DNA from: Sandaracinaceae bacterium
GTDB lineage: Bacteria > Myxococcota_A > Polyangia > Polyangiales > Houyiibacteriaceae
Assembly (NCBI GenBank): GCA_020633075.1
Contig: JACKEI010000003.1
Location: forward strand, 558,001 to 622,000
DNA length: 64,000 bases
Direction: 5' to 3'
In this document: positions 18,862-27,211 of the stretch, in pieces
Layout of the letters: every line of letters starts with the position of its first letter
Numbering within the stretch: position 1 is the stretch's first letter
Made by a program: the position numbers and the translations under genes
Notes under the pieces: model-generated
What the model was told of the DNA's origin: nothing
Seen by the model: only the letters and a program-made list of their open reading frames with translations
The model's database searches: none

Positions 18862-19444
18862 GGAGGACCTCCGTGAAGAGTTCGGGCGTGGGGGGCGCTG
18901 GGCCGTTGCCACCAATCGACGTGCGTGGACGGGCTGCGATTCACCACCCGGGATTCAAGTCTCGGGCCAACAGTTGGTCGGCGACCTCTACACAACATTA
19001 CCCCACGAATCGCCACAATGCTCCCGGGGCAGGGCTACCTTCACGTGTGTCCGTGCGTTCACGCCTGCGATCACCCTGTCACATGGGCGTGGACGATCGC
19101 CAGGCGGCCCGGGGGCGCGCGCACATAACGTCGGCCTCTGCCCAGCAATGGCTCATTAAACAAGGGTTCCACGCATCTTCTTGCGCCGGGGCACGCTTGA
19201 CTCACCCCGACCACGCTGCTACGTACGCGCGCGCCGTGGTCAGGCCCTTGTCTTGTCTGCCGCGTTGGCCCCACGCCTTGCCGTGCCTGCCTCCTCCTTC
19301 GCTTCGTGGCTCTTCGTGCCGCGCTGCTCCTCTTGACCCACTGAGCCTACGCTCGACGAGCCACCTCCTCGAGCTCCCCCTCGACGCTCACCAAGAAGAC
19401 CCACCATGACCCTGCTGACGAGCACCGTCCTCTCCGGAGGCTCC
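18862..19444. other. Intergenic region before the ATP synthase cluster
   Basis: About 580 bases. Frames in it have no domain and atypical codon use. It holds a plus-strand promoter candidate TTGACT (19197-19202), 17 bases, TACGTA (19220-19225), which would give atpF' a leader of about 210 bases. The part 19280-19400 is pyrimidine-rich. No stable RNA was recognised. Confidence 0.4.
19197..19225 (+). promoter_or_regulatory. Candidate promoter of the atpF'-atpG cluster
   Basis: TTGACT and TACGTA with a 17-base spacer. It is the best primary-sigma match I found upstream of atpF'. The -10 box is only a partial match, so this is tentative. Confidence 0.3.
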
Positions 19445-19873
19445 ATGATCGACCTGGACGCGACGCTCGTCGTCCAGATGGGGCTCTTCTTCGTCGCTCT
19501 CCTCGTACTCCACACGCTCATCTTCAAGCCGCTCCTGAAGGTCTTCGAGGCCCGGGAAGAGGCCATCGACGGCGCCAAGGACGCCGCACGGCAGTTCGAG
19601 GCCGACGCGGCCGGAGCCGGCAGTGAGTTCGAAGAGAAGATGCGCAGCATCCGCGTGAAGGCGGGCGAAGAGCGTGACCGGCTGCGCGCCGAGGGCGCCA
19701 AGCTGGAGGCCGGCATCCTTACGTCGGTGCAAACCGAGACCCAGAAGCAAATGGCGGACGCAGAGCTTCAGCTCCAGAGCGAGGGCAACAAGCTGCGCCG
19801 CGAGCTCGAGGCCCAGATCCCCGTCCTCGCCCGCACCATCGCCGGCAAGCTGCTGCAGCGAGAGGTTCAGTAA
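19445..19873 (+). CDS. atpF': F0 ATP synthase b' subunit
   Basis: A 142-residue stator subunit: one N-terminal membrane helix (MGLFFVALLVLHTLIFKPLL), the FKPLLKVFEAREEAI turn typical of b subunits, and a long charged coiled coil ending in IAGKLLQREVQ. ATG 19445 is chosen because GGAGG sits at 19436-19440; the ATG at 19406 has no ribosome binding site. Its stop overlaps the next gene's start (TAATG), and with that gene it forms a b/b' heterodimer as in photosynthetic bacteria and many deltaproteobacteria. Confidence 0.88.
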   Translation: MIDLDATLVVQMGLFFVALLVLHTLIFKPLLKVFEAREEAIDGAKDAARQFEADAAGAGSEFEEKMRSIRVKAGEERDRLRAEGAKLEAGILTSVQTETQKQMADAELQLQSEGNKLRRELEAQIPVLARTIAGKLLQREVQ

Positions 19874-20574
19874 TGAAGCACCTCACCCCACTCTTCATCG
19901 CCACTCTGTTGCTCTCGAGCGCGTTCGCCGTCGTGGCGAGCGCCCAGCACGGCGAGCACGCGGCAGAAGCCACCCACCAGGGGGCAGAGCTCGAAGCGGC
20001 CGGCGCCGAAGAAGGCGCCCACGGGGGCCATGGCGGCGCTCTGACGCTGGACACGCTGCTTCACGGCGAGCACGCCGGGGAGCTCTTCGGCTCCATCTTC
20101 AACTTCCTCATCCTGTTCGGGATCTTCGTCTGGGTCATCAAGACCAAGGTGAACCCGTCCCTGGCCGCCAAGCGCGAGGCCATGCAGGAGGCCATGGCCG
20201 AGGCGGCGCGCCTGAAGGCCGAGGCCGAGGCGAAGCAGCACGAGTTCCAGAGCCGTCTCGACCGCCTCGACGACGAGCTGGACGCCATCCGTGCAGACAT
20301 GGTCAAGGCCGGTGAGGTCGAGCGCGACCGCATCGTGGCCGAGGCCGAGAAGAAGGCGGCGCGTCTGCGCAAGGACGCGGAGTTCGTGATCGCGCAGCGC
20401 TTCAAGCAGCTGCGTGAGGACCTGACCAAGGAAGCGGTGGAGTCCGCCATGGTCGCGGCCGAGTCCGTGCTGCGCGAGAAGGCCACCGCGGCGGACCAGA
20501 CGCGGCTGGCCGATGGCTACCTGACCCGACTCGCGGAGGTGGCCACCGAGGTCGCCCAGGAGAAGCAGGCGTGA
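19873..20574 (+). CDS. atpF: F0 ATP synthase b subunit with signal-peptide-like extension
   Basis: A 233-residue subunit, clearly longer than the usual 155-170. The first 24 residues look like a cleavable signal (LFIATLLLSSAFAVVASAQ), followed by a His/Glu/Gly-rich segment to about residue 70. Then come the membrane helix (FNFLILFGIFVWVIKTKVNPSL) and the coiled coil that reaches F1 (AAKREAMQEAMAEAARLKAEAEAK onward). The extension would place the N-terminus in the periplasm. The gene overlaps atpF' by one base and atpH by four (GTGA). Confidence 0.9.
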   Translation: MKHLTPLFIATLLLSSAFAVVASAQHGEHAAEATHQGAELEAAGAEEGAHGGHGGALTLDTLLHGEHAGELFGSIFNFLILFGIFVWVIKTKVNPSLAAKREAMQEAMAEAARLKAEAEAKQHEFQSRLDRLDDELDAIRADMVKAGEVERDRIVAEAEKKAARLRKDAEFVIAQRFKQLREDLTKEAVESAMVAAESVLREKATAADQTRLADGYLTRLAEVATEVAQEKQA

Positions 20575-21113
20575 GCAACGCAACCATCAGCCGGCGCTAC
20601 GCCAAGGCGCTGCTCGAGCTGGCCGTCGAGGCCACTCAGACCCCCACCGTGCAGAAGGCCCTCACGGACTTCGCGGCCGCGTGGAGCTCGAACGAGGGGC
20701 TCCGAGACATCTTCGAGAACCCCTCGGTGACCAGCGAGTCGCGCACCAAGGTGCTCGAGCAGCTGGCCATGCGCGTCGCGGCGCCGCCCCTGCTCAAGAA
20801 CACGCTCAAGCTGCTGGCCGACCGCAATCGGATGGCGCTCGTGCCCGAGCTCGCGGCCGAGTTCAACCTGCTGGCGCAGGCCGCCACAGGGCAGGTCGAG
20901 GCCGAGGTCACCACCGCCGCGCCCATGCCCGAGCAGTACTACGTCGAGCTCCAGAAGGTGCTCGAGAAGGTCACCGGCAAGAAGGTCGTCCTCGTGCGCA
21001 AGCAGGACCCGGCCATCATCGCTGGCGTCATCACGCGAGTCGGCGACAAGGTCTTCGACGGCAGCGTTCGCAATCGTCTCACCGAGCTCAAAGAGCAGCT
21101 CCTCGCTCACTAA
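20571..21113 (+). CDS. atpH: F1 ATP synthase delta subunit
   Basis: A 180-residue stator subunit (OSCP). The N-terminal six-helix domain begins ISRRYAKALLELAVE, and the C-terminal part carries the conserved pattern KVLVRKQDPAIIAGVITRVGDKVFDGSVRNRL (positions about 140-172). It joins the b/b' stalk to the top of alpha. It starts at GTG overlapping the atpF stop. Confidence 0.95.
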   Translation: MSNATISRRYAKALLELAVEATQTPTVQKALTDFAAAWSSNEGLRDIFENPSVTSESRTKVLEQLAMRVAAPPLLKNTLKLLADRNRMALVPELAAEFNLLAQAATGQVEAEVTTAAPMPEQYYVELQKVLEKVTGKKVVLVRKQDPAIIAGVITRVGDKVFDGSVRNRLTELKEQLLAH

Positions 21114-21196
21114 CCTCCAGCCACACGTCTCACCCGGACGCGGGTCCTCGATGACCTCATCGGACCGCCCCGGCCGCTCACCCTAGGGAGCCCCCA

Positions 21197-22843
21197 ATGC
21201 AGCTTCGCGCGGAAGAAATCTCGAACATCATCAAGCAGCAGATCGCCAACTACGACAAGGCGGTCGACGTCGTGGAGACGGGCACCGTGCTCACCGTCGG
21301 TGACGGCATTGCGCGCATCCACGGCCTCGAGAGCGCGATGGCCGGCGAGCTCGTCGAGTTCCCCGGCGCCCTCATGGGCATGGTGCTCAACCTCGAGTCG
21401 GACAACGTGGGCGTCGCCATCCTCGGCAACTCGCGCTACATCCGCGAGGGAGACACGGTCAAGCGCACCGGCCGCATCGTCGAGGTGCCCGTCGGCAAGG
21501 AGCTGGTCGGCCGCGTGGTGAACTCGCTCGGTCAGCCCATCGACGGCAAGGGCCCGATCGAGGCCAAGGAGCAGCGCCGCATCGAGCTGAAGGCGCCCGG
21601 CATCATCGGCCGTCAGCCGGTGACCGAGCCCATGCAGACCGGCCTCAAGGCCATCGACGCCATGGTGCCCGTCGGTCGCGGTCAGCGCGAGCTCATCATC
21701 GGCGACCGCCAGACGGGCAAGACCGCCGTCGCCATCGACGCGATCATCAACCAAAAGGGGCAGAACATGTTCTGCGTCTACGTGGCGATCGGTCAGAAGC
21801 AGTCGACCGTGTCGAACGTGGTCGAGAAGCTCCGCGCGCACGGCGCGCTCGAGTACACCATCGTCGTCGTCGCCGGCGCCTCCGAGGCCGCCCCGCTCCA
21901 GTTCATCGCGCCCTACACCGGCGTGACCATGGGCGAGTACTTCCGCGACAACGGCATGCACGCCCTCGTCATCTACGACGACCTCTCCAAGCAGGCCGTC
22001 GCGTACCGCGAGCTGTCGCTGCTGCTTCGTCGTCCGCCCGGCCGCGAGGCCTACCCGGGTGACGTGTTCTACGTCCACAGCCGCTTGCTCGAGCGCGCCG
22101 CGAAGATGGCCGAAGAGTGGACCGTCTGCGGCAAGGACGAAGAGCCCACCCGCAAGGGCGAGGTCTTCATGGGCGGCGAGGCCAAGCACGAGGCCGAGAA
22201 GGCCGCGAAGGAGGCCGGCGGCGACAAGGTCGCGAAGAAGCTCCCGGACTCCGGCGGCTCGCTCACCGCGCTCCCCATCATCGAGACGCAGGGCGGCGAC
22301 GTGTCGGCCTACATCCCGACGAACGTCATCTCCATCACGGACGGTCAGATCTTCCTCGAGTCCGACCTCTTCAACTCCGGTGTGCGCCCGGCCATCAACG
22401 TCGGTATCTCGGTCTCGCGCGTGGGCGGTAACGCGCAGATCAAGGCCATGAAGCAGGTGGCCGGTACGCTGCGCCTCGAGCTCGCGCAGTTCCGCGCCAT
22501 GCAGGCCTTCGCCCAGTTCGCGTCGGACCTGGACGCGGCGACCCAGCAGCAGCTGGCGCGCGGTGAGCGTCTGACCGAGCTGCTGAAGCAGGGCCAGTAC
22601 CAGCCGGTGCCCGTGGCCGAGCAGATCGTGGCCATCTTCGCCGGCACGCACGGCTACCTGGACAAGCTGCCCATTCACGCCATCAAGCGCTTCGAGTCGG
22701 AGTTCCTCTCCTATTTGAAGGCCGAGAAGAAGTCCATCCTGGAGACGATCAACTCCAAGGGGAAGATCGACGGCGACCTCGAGAAGGAGCTGGACGGCGC
22801 CCTCGAGGCGTTCTCCGCCACCTTCGAGCCCGGAAAGAAGTAG
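21197..22843 (+). CDS. atpA: F1 ATP synthase alpha subunit with internal insertion
   Basis: A 548-residue alpha subunit, about 35-45 longer than usual. It carries the Walker A-type sequence GDRQTGKT, the VYVAIGQKQSTV segment, and the alpha signature PAINVGISVSRVGG. The extra length is a single Lys/Glu/Gly-rich insert of about 50 residues (about 303-352, bases 22105-22254) between SRLLERAAK and GSLTALPIIETQ, where other alpha subunits have 8-20. The insert is in frame and uses local codon preferences, so it is not an assembly artefact. AGGGAG precedes the ATG. Six bases separate it from atpG. Confidence 0.97.
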   Translation: MQLRAEEISNIIKQQIANYDKAVDVVETGTVLTVGDGIARIHGLESAMAGELVEFPGALMGMVLNLESDNVGVAILGNSRYIREGDTVKRTGRIVEVPVGKELVGRVVNSLGQPIDGKGPIEAKEQRRIELKAPGIIGRQPVTEPMQTGLKAIDAMVPVGRGQRELIIGDRQTGKTAVAIDAIINQKGQNMFCVYVAIGQKQSTVSNVVEKLRAHGALEYTIVVVAGASEAAPLQFIAPYTGVTMGEYFRDNGMHALVIYDDLSKQAVAYRELSLLLRRPPGREAYPGDVFYVHSRLLERAAKMAEEWTVCGKDEEPTRKGEVFMGGEAKHEAEKAAKEAGGDKVAKKLPDSGGSLTALPIIETQGGDVSAYIPTNVISITDGQIFLESDLFNSGVRPAINVGISVSRVGGNAQIKAMKQVAGTLRLELAQFRAMQAFAQFASDLDAATQQQLARGERLTELLKQGQYQPVPVAEQIVAIFAGTHGYLDKLPIHAIKRFESEFLSYLKAEKKSILETINSKGKIDGDLEKELDGALEAFSATFEPGKK

Positions 22844-22849
22844 TCCCTC

Positions 22850-23725
22850 ATGGCGAACCTGAAAGAGATTCGCAAGCGGATCGGGAGCGTCAAGAGCACG
22901 CAGAAGATCACGCGCGCGATGAAGCTGGTCGCCGCCGCGAGGCTCCGTAAGGCGCAGCAGGCCATCCAGGAGCTGCGCCCCTACGCCGTGAAGACCTACG
23001 AGGTCTTGAGCTCGGTGGCGGCGCGCACGAGCGACGACGAGCCCGAGACGCTCCACCCGCTGCTGCAGCGGCGTGAGGAGAAGAACGTCATGCTCGTGGT
23101 CGTCACGAGCGACCGCGGCCTCGCGGGCGCGTTCAACTCGGGCATCACCAAGGCGACCGAGCGTCGCTGGCGTGAGCTTGAGGCGGCCGGCGTCAATGTC
23201 TGCTTCGCGGTCATCGGCCGCAAGGGGCGCGACTACCTGCGTCGGCGCCACGCGGACATCCGCCACGAGTTCACGGGTGTGTTCGAGAACCTGTCGGTGG
23301 AACGCGCTGGCGAGATCGGCCGCTTCATCATGGACGAGTACACCGGCAAGAAGCTGGACGCGTGCTACCTCGTGTACAACGAGTTCAAGAGCGCGATCTC
23401 GCAGGACGTGCGCGTGGAGTCCTTGCTCCCCATCGTGCCCATGGAGACCGACGCGGAGGACGTGGGGGACTTCATCTACGAGCCCAGCAAGCCCGAGCTG
23501 CTGGACCGCCTGCTGCCCATGTACGTCGAGGTCGAGGTCTTCCGCGGCCTGCTCGAGTCGGTCGCCTCGGAACACGGCGCCCGCATGACGGCCATGGACT
23601 CGGCCACGAACAACGCGTCGGACATGATCGACAGGCTCACGCTGCAGTACAACCGCGCGCGCCAGGCGGCCATCACGACCGAGCTGATGGAGATCATCGG
23701 CGGCGCCGAGGCCCTCAAGGGCTGA
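22850..23725 (+). CDS. atpG: F1 ATP synthase gamma subunit
   Basis: A 291-residue central stalk subunit. The N-terminal helix has LKEIRKRIGSVKSTQKITRAMKLVAAARLRKAQ (positions 4-36) and the C-terminal helix has ASDMIDRLTLQYNRARQAAITTE; together they form the coiled coil that rotates inside alpha3beta3. It is the last ATP synthase gene on the plus strand; subunits a and c are not in the window. Confidence 0.96.
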   Translation: MANLKEIRKRIGSVKSTQKITRAMKLVAAARLRKAQQAIQELRPYAVKTYEVLSSVAARTSDDEPETLHPLLQRREEKNVMLVVVTSDRGLAGAFNSGITKATERRWRELEAAGVNVCFAVIGRKGRDYLRRRHADIRHEFTGVFENLSVERAGEIGRFIMDEYTGKKLDACYLVYNEFKSAISQDVRVESLLPIVPMETDAEDVGDFIYEPSKPELLDRLLPMYVEVEVFRGLLESVASEHGARMTAMDSATNNASDMIDRLTLQYNRARQAAITTELMEIIGGAEALKG

Positions 23726-23769
23726 CGCGGGCGCGAGGCTCTGGTATCACAGCAGGTCTCGGGAACACT

Positions 23770-24099
23770 ATGGCCAACACCAGCGACTCACTCGACACGC
23801 AGACCGTCACCGTCTGGATTAACCAGGCGGCCGGCTTCGCGAAACGCGACAACTTCTACGAGGCCACCGCGCGCATGCGTTTCGCGGCGGAGCAGGTGGG
23901 GGCCGCGCTGGCGGCTGCCGAGACGCCGTCGGAGAGAGCGGAGTGGCAGGCCCTGCAGGGTCAGGTGACCCGCCTCATGGCGCTCTACGCCGAGCAGCAC
24001 GCCGCGTGGAACGCGAAGATCGCCGCCGGCCGGCAGGGGCGCACCGACGCCGCCGCCGAAGAGATGGCGCGGCCTCTCCCCATCCCCGCCGGAAAGTGA
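23770..24099 (+). CDS. Small helical protein of unknown function
   Basis: A 109-residue protein that I do not recognise. Residues 14-85 look like two or three amphipathic helices (WINQAAGFAKRDNFYEATARM, RFAAEQVGAALAAAE, RAEWQALQGQVTRLMALYAEQ), as in a TPR-like hairpin. It follows atpG by 44 bases and its stop overlaps the next start (GTGA), so it is coupled to the Apd1-like gene. Confidence 0.6.
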   Translation: MANTSDSLDTQTVTVWINQAAGFAKRDNFYEATARMRFAAEQVGAALAAAETPSERAEWQALQGQVTRLMALYAEQHAAWNAKIAAGRQGRTDAAAEEMARPLPIPAGK

Positions 24100-24998
24100 C
24101 CGAGGCGCGCTGCGCTCTGGTGAGCGCCGAGCAGCAGGAACCGCTGCTCGGCACCGCGCCCGAGGCCAGCGCGTTGCTGTTGGTGGAGGTGCGCGGGCCC
24201 TGGGCCGCCAAGATCCTCGAGAGTGACCTGCCCACCCCCGTGCGGGTCTTCCTCGCGGCCGAGGAGGCTCGCCACGCTGGGCTGCGCCTGCAGTTCATTC
24301 GGGCTCCGCGGCGCACGCAGGGGCCCATCGCCGTCTATCTGTGCCGTGTCGGCGGGGGAGTGAGTCGCCTCGAGCTCGCGGGACTCGACGACCTGCCCAG
24401 CGTGGACGTGGGTGCGTGGCTGAGGCGTGGCACGCATCCAGGCGCTCATGCCGTCTCGGATGCGCTGACGCTGGTGTGCACCCACGGGCGCCGTGACGTG
24501 TGCTGCGCCCTCTTGGGCAACGCGCTGTATGACGCGCTGGTGTGCGTGGGGCCGGCGCGCGACGGCGGCGAGCTCCCCACGGTCTGGCAGACCAGCCACT
24601 TGGGCGGGCACCGCTTTGCGCCCGTCGTGCTCAGCCTGCCGGACGGTCACTGCTATGGTCGCGTCGCGCCAGCGGAGGCCTCGGCCTTCCTCGCGGCGCA
24701 GGCGGCGCGTCGCGTACACGACCCGGCGCGCCTGCGTGGCTGCACCAAGGACCCCGTCTGGCTGCAAGCCGCCGCCGTTGCGCTGCGCCTCGAGACCGAC
24801 GAGCGCGACTTCGACGCGCTGCTCCCAGGGGCCACCACCCAGGCCGTTGGCGACGGACAGCACGTGACCCTCGTCACCCGCAACGGCACCGTGCGCTTGG
24901 AGCTCACGCAAGAGACCCACGCGGACCGGCTGAGGCCCGCGAGCTGCGGCGACGCACCGAGCCCCACCGTGCTATGGCGCGCGACTCTCGCCAGCTGA
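24096..24998 (+). CDS. Apd1/sucrase-ferredoxin-like protein (thioredoxin-like [2Fe-2S] ferredoxin)
   Basis: A 300-residue protein starting at the GTG that overlaps the preceding stop; the longer frame upstream is antisense-like noise. It belongs to the Suc_Fer-like family: CTHGRRDVCC places Cys128 and Cys136/137, and HLGGH places His168 and His172. In the yeast relative Apd1 these four positions bind a His-ligated [2Fe-2S] cluster. The family is linked to redox and drug tolerance; its bacterial role is poorly known. It converges on hom. Confidence 0.75.
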   Translation: MTEARCALVSAEQQEPLLGTAPEASALLLVEVRGPWAAKILESDLPTPVRVFLAAEEARHAGLRLQFIRAPRRTQGPIAVYLCRVGGGVSRLELAGLDDLPSVDVGAWLRRGTHPGAHAVSDALTLVCTHGRRDVCCALLGNALYDALVCVGPARDGGELPTVWQTSHLGGHRFAPVVLSLPDGHCYGRVAPAEASAFLAAQAARRVHDPARLRGCTKDPVWLQAAAVALRLETDERDFDALLPGATTQAVGDGQHVTLVTRNGTVRLELTQETHADRLRPASCGDAPSPTVLWRATLAS

Positions 24999-25076
24999 GC
25001 GCGGCAGCGCGCCCCGTGGGGCAGCACGTCCGGCGGCCGCCCCCCTCGGCACAGCGCCGCGGCGCGCAGGCGCGCC

Positions 25077-26399
25077 CTACTCCTCGATGCGGATGAGCTG
25101 CGAGGGCGCGACCACGGCGTCATGCGTCTCGATGCTCGCGAGCGCCGCGCGGACGTTGCGCTCTGTGGCGCGATGCGTGAGCAACACGACCGACACGGGG
25201 CCCGTCTCGTCACGCTTGCTGCGCTGGCCGCCGCCGTCCTGGAACATCTGCTCGATGGAGACGTCGTTGTCGCCGAGCGCGCTCGTGATCGCGCCGAGCA
25301 CACCGGGACGGTCCGCGACCGTGAGGCGCAGGTAGAAGCGCCCGCGGTGCTCACCGATGTCCCGCAGCTTGGCGTCCCGGAGCGCGACCTGGCGAAAGCC
25401 GCGCGACGGAACGCGCGCGTGGGCGCAGCACTCGATGTTGCGCGCGACGTCCAGCAGGTCGCCGGCGACGCTGGTTGCGGTCGGACCCGCCCCCGCGCCT
25501 GGCCCGCTCATCAGGATGGGCCCGAGCAACGCGCCCTCGATGGCCACGGCGTTCAGCGCCCCATGCACAGTGGCCAGGGTCGCCTCGACGGGCACCAGCG
25601 CCGGATGCACCCGCAGATCCAGGCTGTCACCGACCACCCGCGCGACCGCGAGCGGCTTGATCACGAAGCCGAGGCGCTGCGCGAACGCGATGTCGATGGT
25701 GGCCACGCGGTCGATGCCCTCCGTGGGGATCTGGTCGGCCGGGACGCGCTGCCCAAAGGCGAGGGTCGCGAGGATGGCGATCTTGTGGCAGGCGTCGCCA
25801 CCGCCGACGTCCAGAGTGGGGTCGGCCTCTGCGTAGCCCGCGGCCTGCGCCTCCGCCAGAGCGTCTGCGAAGGACATGGACTCCGCGCTCATGCGCGACA
25901 GGATGTAGTTGCTGGTCCCGTTGACGATGCCGCGGATGGCGAGCACACGCTCGGACGCGAGCGCCTCACGCAGGACGCGGATGACGGGGATGCCACCGGC
26001 CACGGCGGCCTCGTAGTAGACGTCCACGCCGTGCTGCTCGGCGAGGTTCCAGATCTCGGCGCCGCGCTCGGCCAGCAGCGCCTTGTTGGCGGTGACCACG
26101 TGCTTGCCGGCGAGGATCGCCGCGTGCACGACCTCGTACGCACGCTCGACGCCGCCCATCACCTCGACGATGACCTGGATGTCAGGGTCGCGGACCAGCT
26201 CCATGGGGTCGGCGGTGAGCTTGTCCTGCGGCACCAGCGGGCTCCGCACCGCCGCGGGGTCGCGCACCGCGATGCGGCGCACCTCGAGGGGTACGCCGAG
26301 GCGCCCCTCGATCGCGGTGGCGTTCTCTTGCAGCACTTGGAGGAGCCCAGTGCCTACGACACCGCAGCCCACGAGGCCGATTCCGATCGACTTGGTCAT
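25077..26399 (-). CDS. hom: Homoserine dehydrogenase
   Basis: A 440-residue enzyme reducing aspartate semialdehyde to homoserine for threonine and methionine synthesis. It begins with the Rossmann motif GIGLVGCGVVGTGLLQVL. The catalytic block holds AGKHVVTANKALLAERG, EAAVAGGIPVIRVL and GIVNGTSNYILSRM. A C-terminal ACT domain (from about 355: FYLRLTVADRPGVLGAITSALG) suggests threonine feedback. Start at 26399; the frame upstream is out-of-family. Length is normal for the ACT-containing type. Confidence 0.96.
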   Translation of the reverse strand: MTKSIGIGLVGCGVVGTGLLQVLQENATAIEGRLGVPLEVRRIAVRDPAAVRSPLVPQDKLTADPMELVRDPDIQVIVEVMGGVERAYEVVHAAILAGKHVVTANKALLAERGAEIWNLAEQHGVDVYYEAAVAGGIPVIRVLREALASERVLAIRGIVNGTSNYILSRMSAESMSFADALAEAQAAGYAEADPTLDVGGGDACHKIAILATLAFGQRVPADQIPTEGIDRVATIDIAFAQRLGFVIKPLAVARVVGDSLDLRVHPALVPVEATLATVHGALNAVAIEGALLGPILMSGPGAGAGPTATSVAGDLLDVARNIECCAHARVPSRGFRQVALRDAKLRDIGEHRGRFYLRLTVADRPGVLGAITSALGDNDVSIEQMFQDGGGQRSKRDETGPVSVVLLTHRATERNVRAALASIETHDAVVAPSQLIRIEE

Positions 26400-26521
26400 C
26401 GGTGGCGACCGTAGCAGCACGCCGCGGCCGGCGCACCGTGCCGCGCGCGAGACGGCTCGGCGCCGCAGGGGAGGTGGGGCGCGTGCCCCCCGCGCGGTCG
26501 GTGTCTCGCCGCGCAGGGCGC

Positions 26522-27160
26522 TCAGCGGGGAGGCGACGCTGGCAACGGCAGCCGCGTCGGGAAGGCCCCACCCACCACCAACCCGACGATGGCGCCCGTG
26601 AGCGCCCCGCCGCCCGCGCTGGCCGCAAAGCTGAAGCCGTCCGACGCCGCCGTGGGCACGAACTGCTCCACGAAGAGCGTCGCGACCAGGCCGGCGCACC
26701 ACCCGAGCGCGCTGTGCAGCACGAAGCGTGGCGGACAGGGCTCGAGCGCGCGTCGCTGCAGCAGCCCGAGGATCGCGCCGAGGCCAGCGCCCGCCAGCAC
26801 GGCGACGAGCAGGTCGAGGCCGGGCGACGTCTGGACCGACGGCTCGAGGGCCTCCACCAAGAGCACCAGCGCCCACGCGACGCCCATGCCCAGGGTGGTC
26901 GCCCCGACGTAGGCGGGCAGCCGCGTGTAGCCTCGCGCGGCGAGCACGCGGCCTTGCAAGAGGCCCAGCGCGAGCCCTTCCAGCACCCCACCGAGCACCC
27001 CCAAGAGCGGCAGCAAGCTCGCCGCAGATGAGCCGGGCTCCACCTCGGCGTTCGCTACCAGCACGCTGAGCGCCCGGGCGATGACCAATCCGAGCGCTTC
27101 GGCGGCCGCGGTGGCGAACACCAGCGCGGCCAGCAGGGGGAGGGCGGAGAGCTTGAGCAT
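26522..27160 (-). CDS. Polytopic membrane protein of unknown function
   Basis: A 212-residue protein with five or six hydrophobic helices, rich in Gly, Ala and Leu with GLLQGR- and GLLQRR-type short repeats, which suggests an internal duplication (residues 50-75 and 122-140). No known family was recognised. Separated from hom by 122 bases that carry nothing visible. Confidence 0.6.
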   Translation of the reverse strand: MLKLSALPLLAALVFATAAAEALGLVIARALSVLVANAEVEPGSSAASLLPLLGVLGGVLEGLALGLLQGRVLAARGYTRLPAYVGATTLGMGVAWALVLLVEALEPSVQTSPGLDLLVAVLAGAGLGAILGLLQRRALEPCPPRFVLHSALGWCAGLVATLFVEQFVPTAASDGFSFAASAGGGALTGAIVGLVVGGAFPTRLPLPASPPR

Positions 27161-27211
27161 GGCGTCTCTATACTCGCCTCGTCGCGGCCGGGCACTCGTC
27201 CGCGGGGTGTG

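Noticed and set aside
18873..19409. Open frame of 178 codons before the ATP synthase cluster
   Set aside because: Cys/Arg/Pro-rich composition with no domain, no ribosome binding site, and it runs into the atpF' start region; it is non-coding.
21110..23575. An 821-codon open frame antisense to atpA and atpG
   Set aside because: It is a shadow of the high G+C third codon positions of the ATP synthase genes; it has no domain and the sense genes are certain. The same holds for other long antisense frames, e.g. opposite ccoNO and the RND permease.
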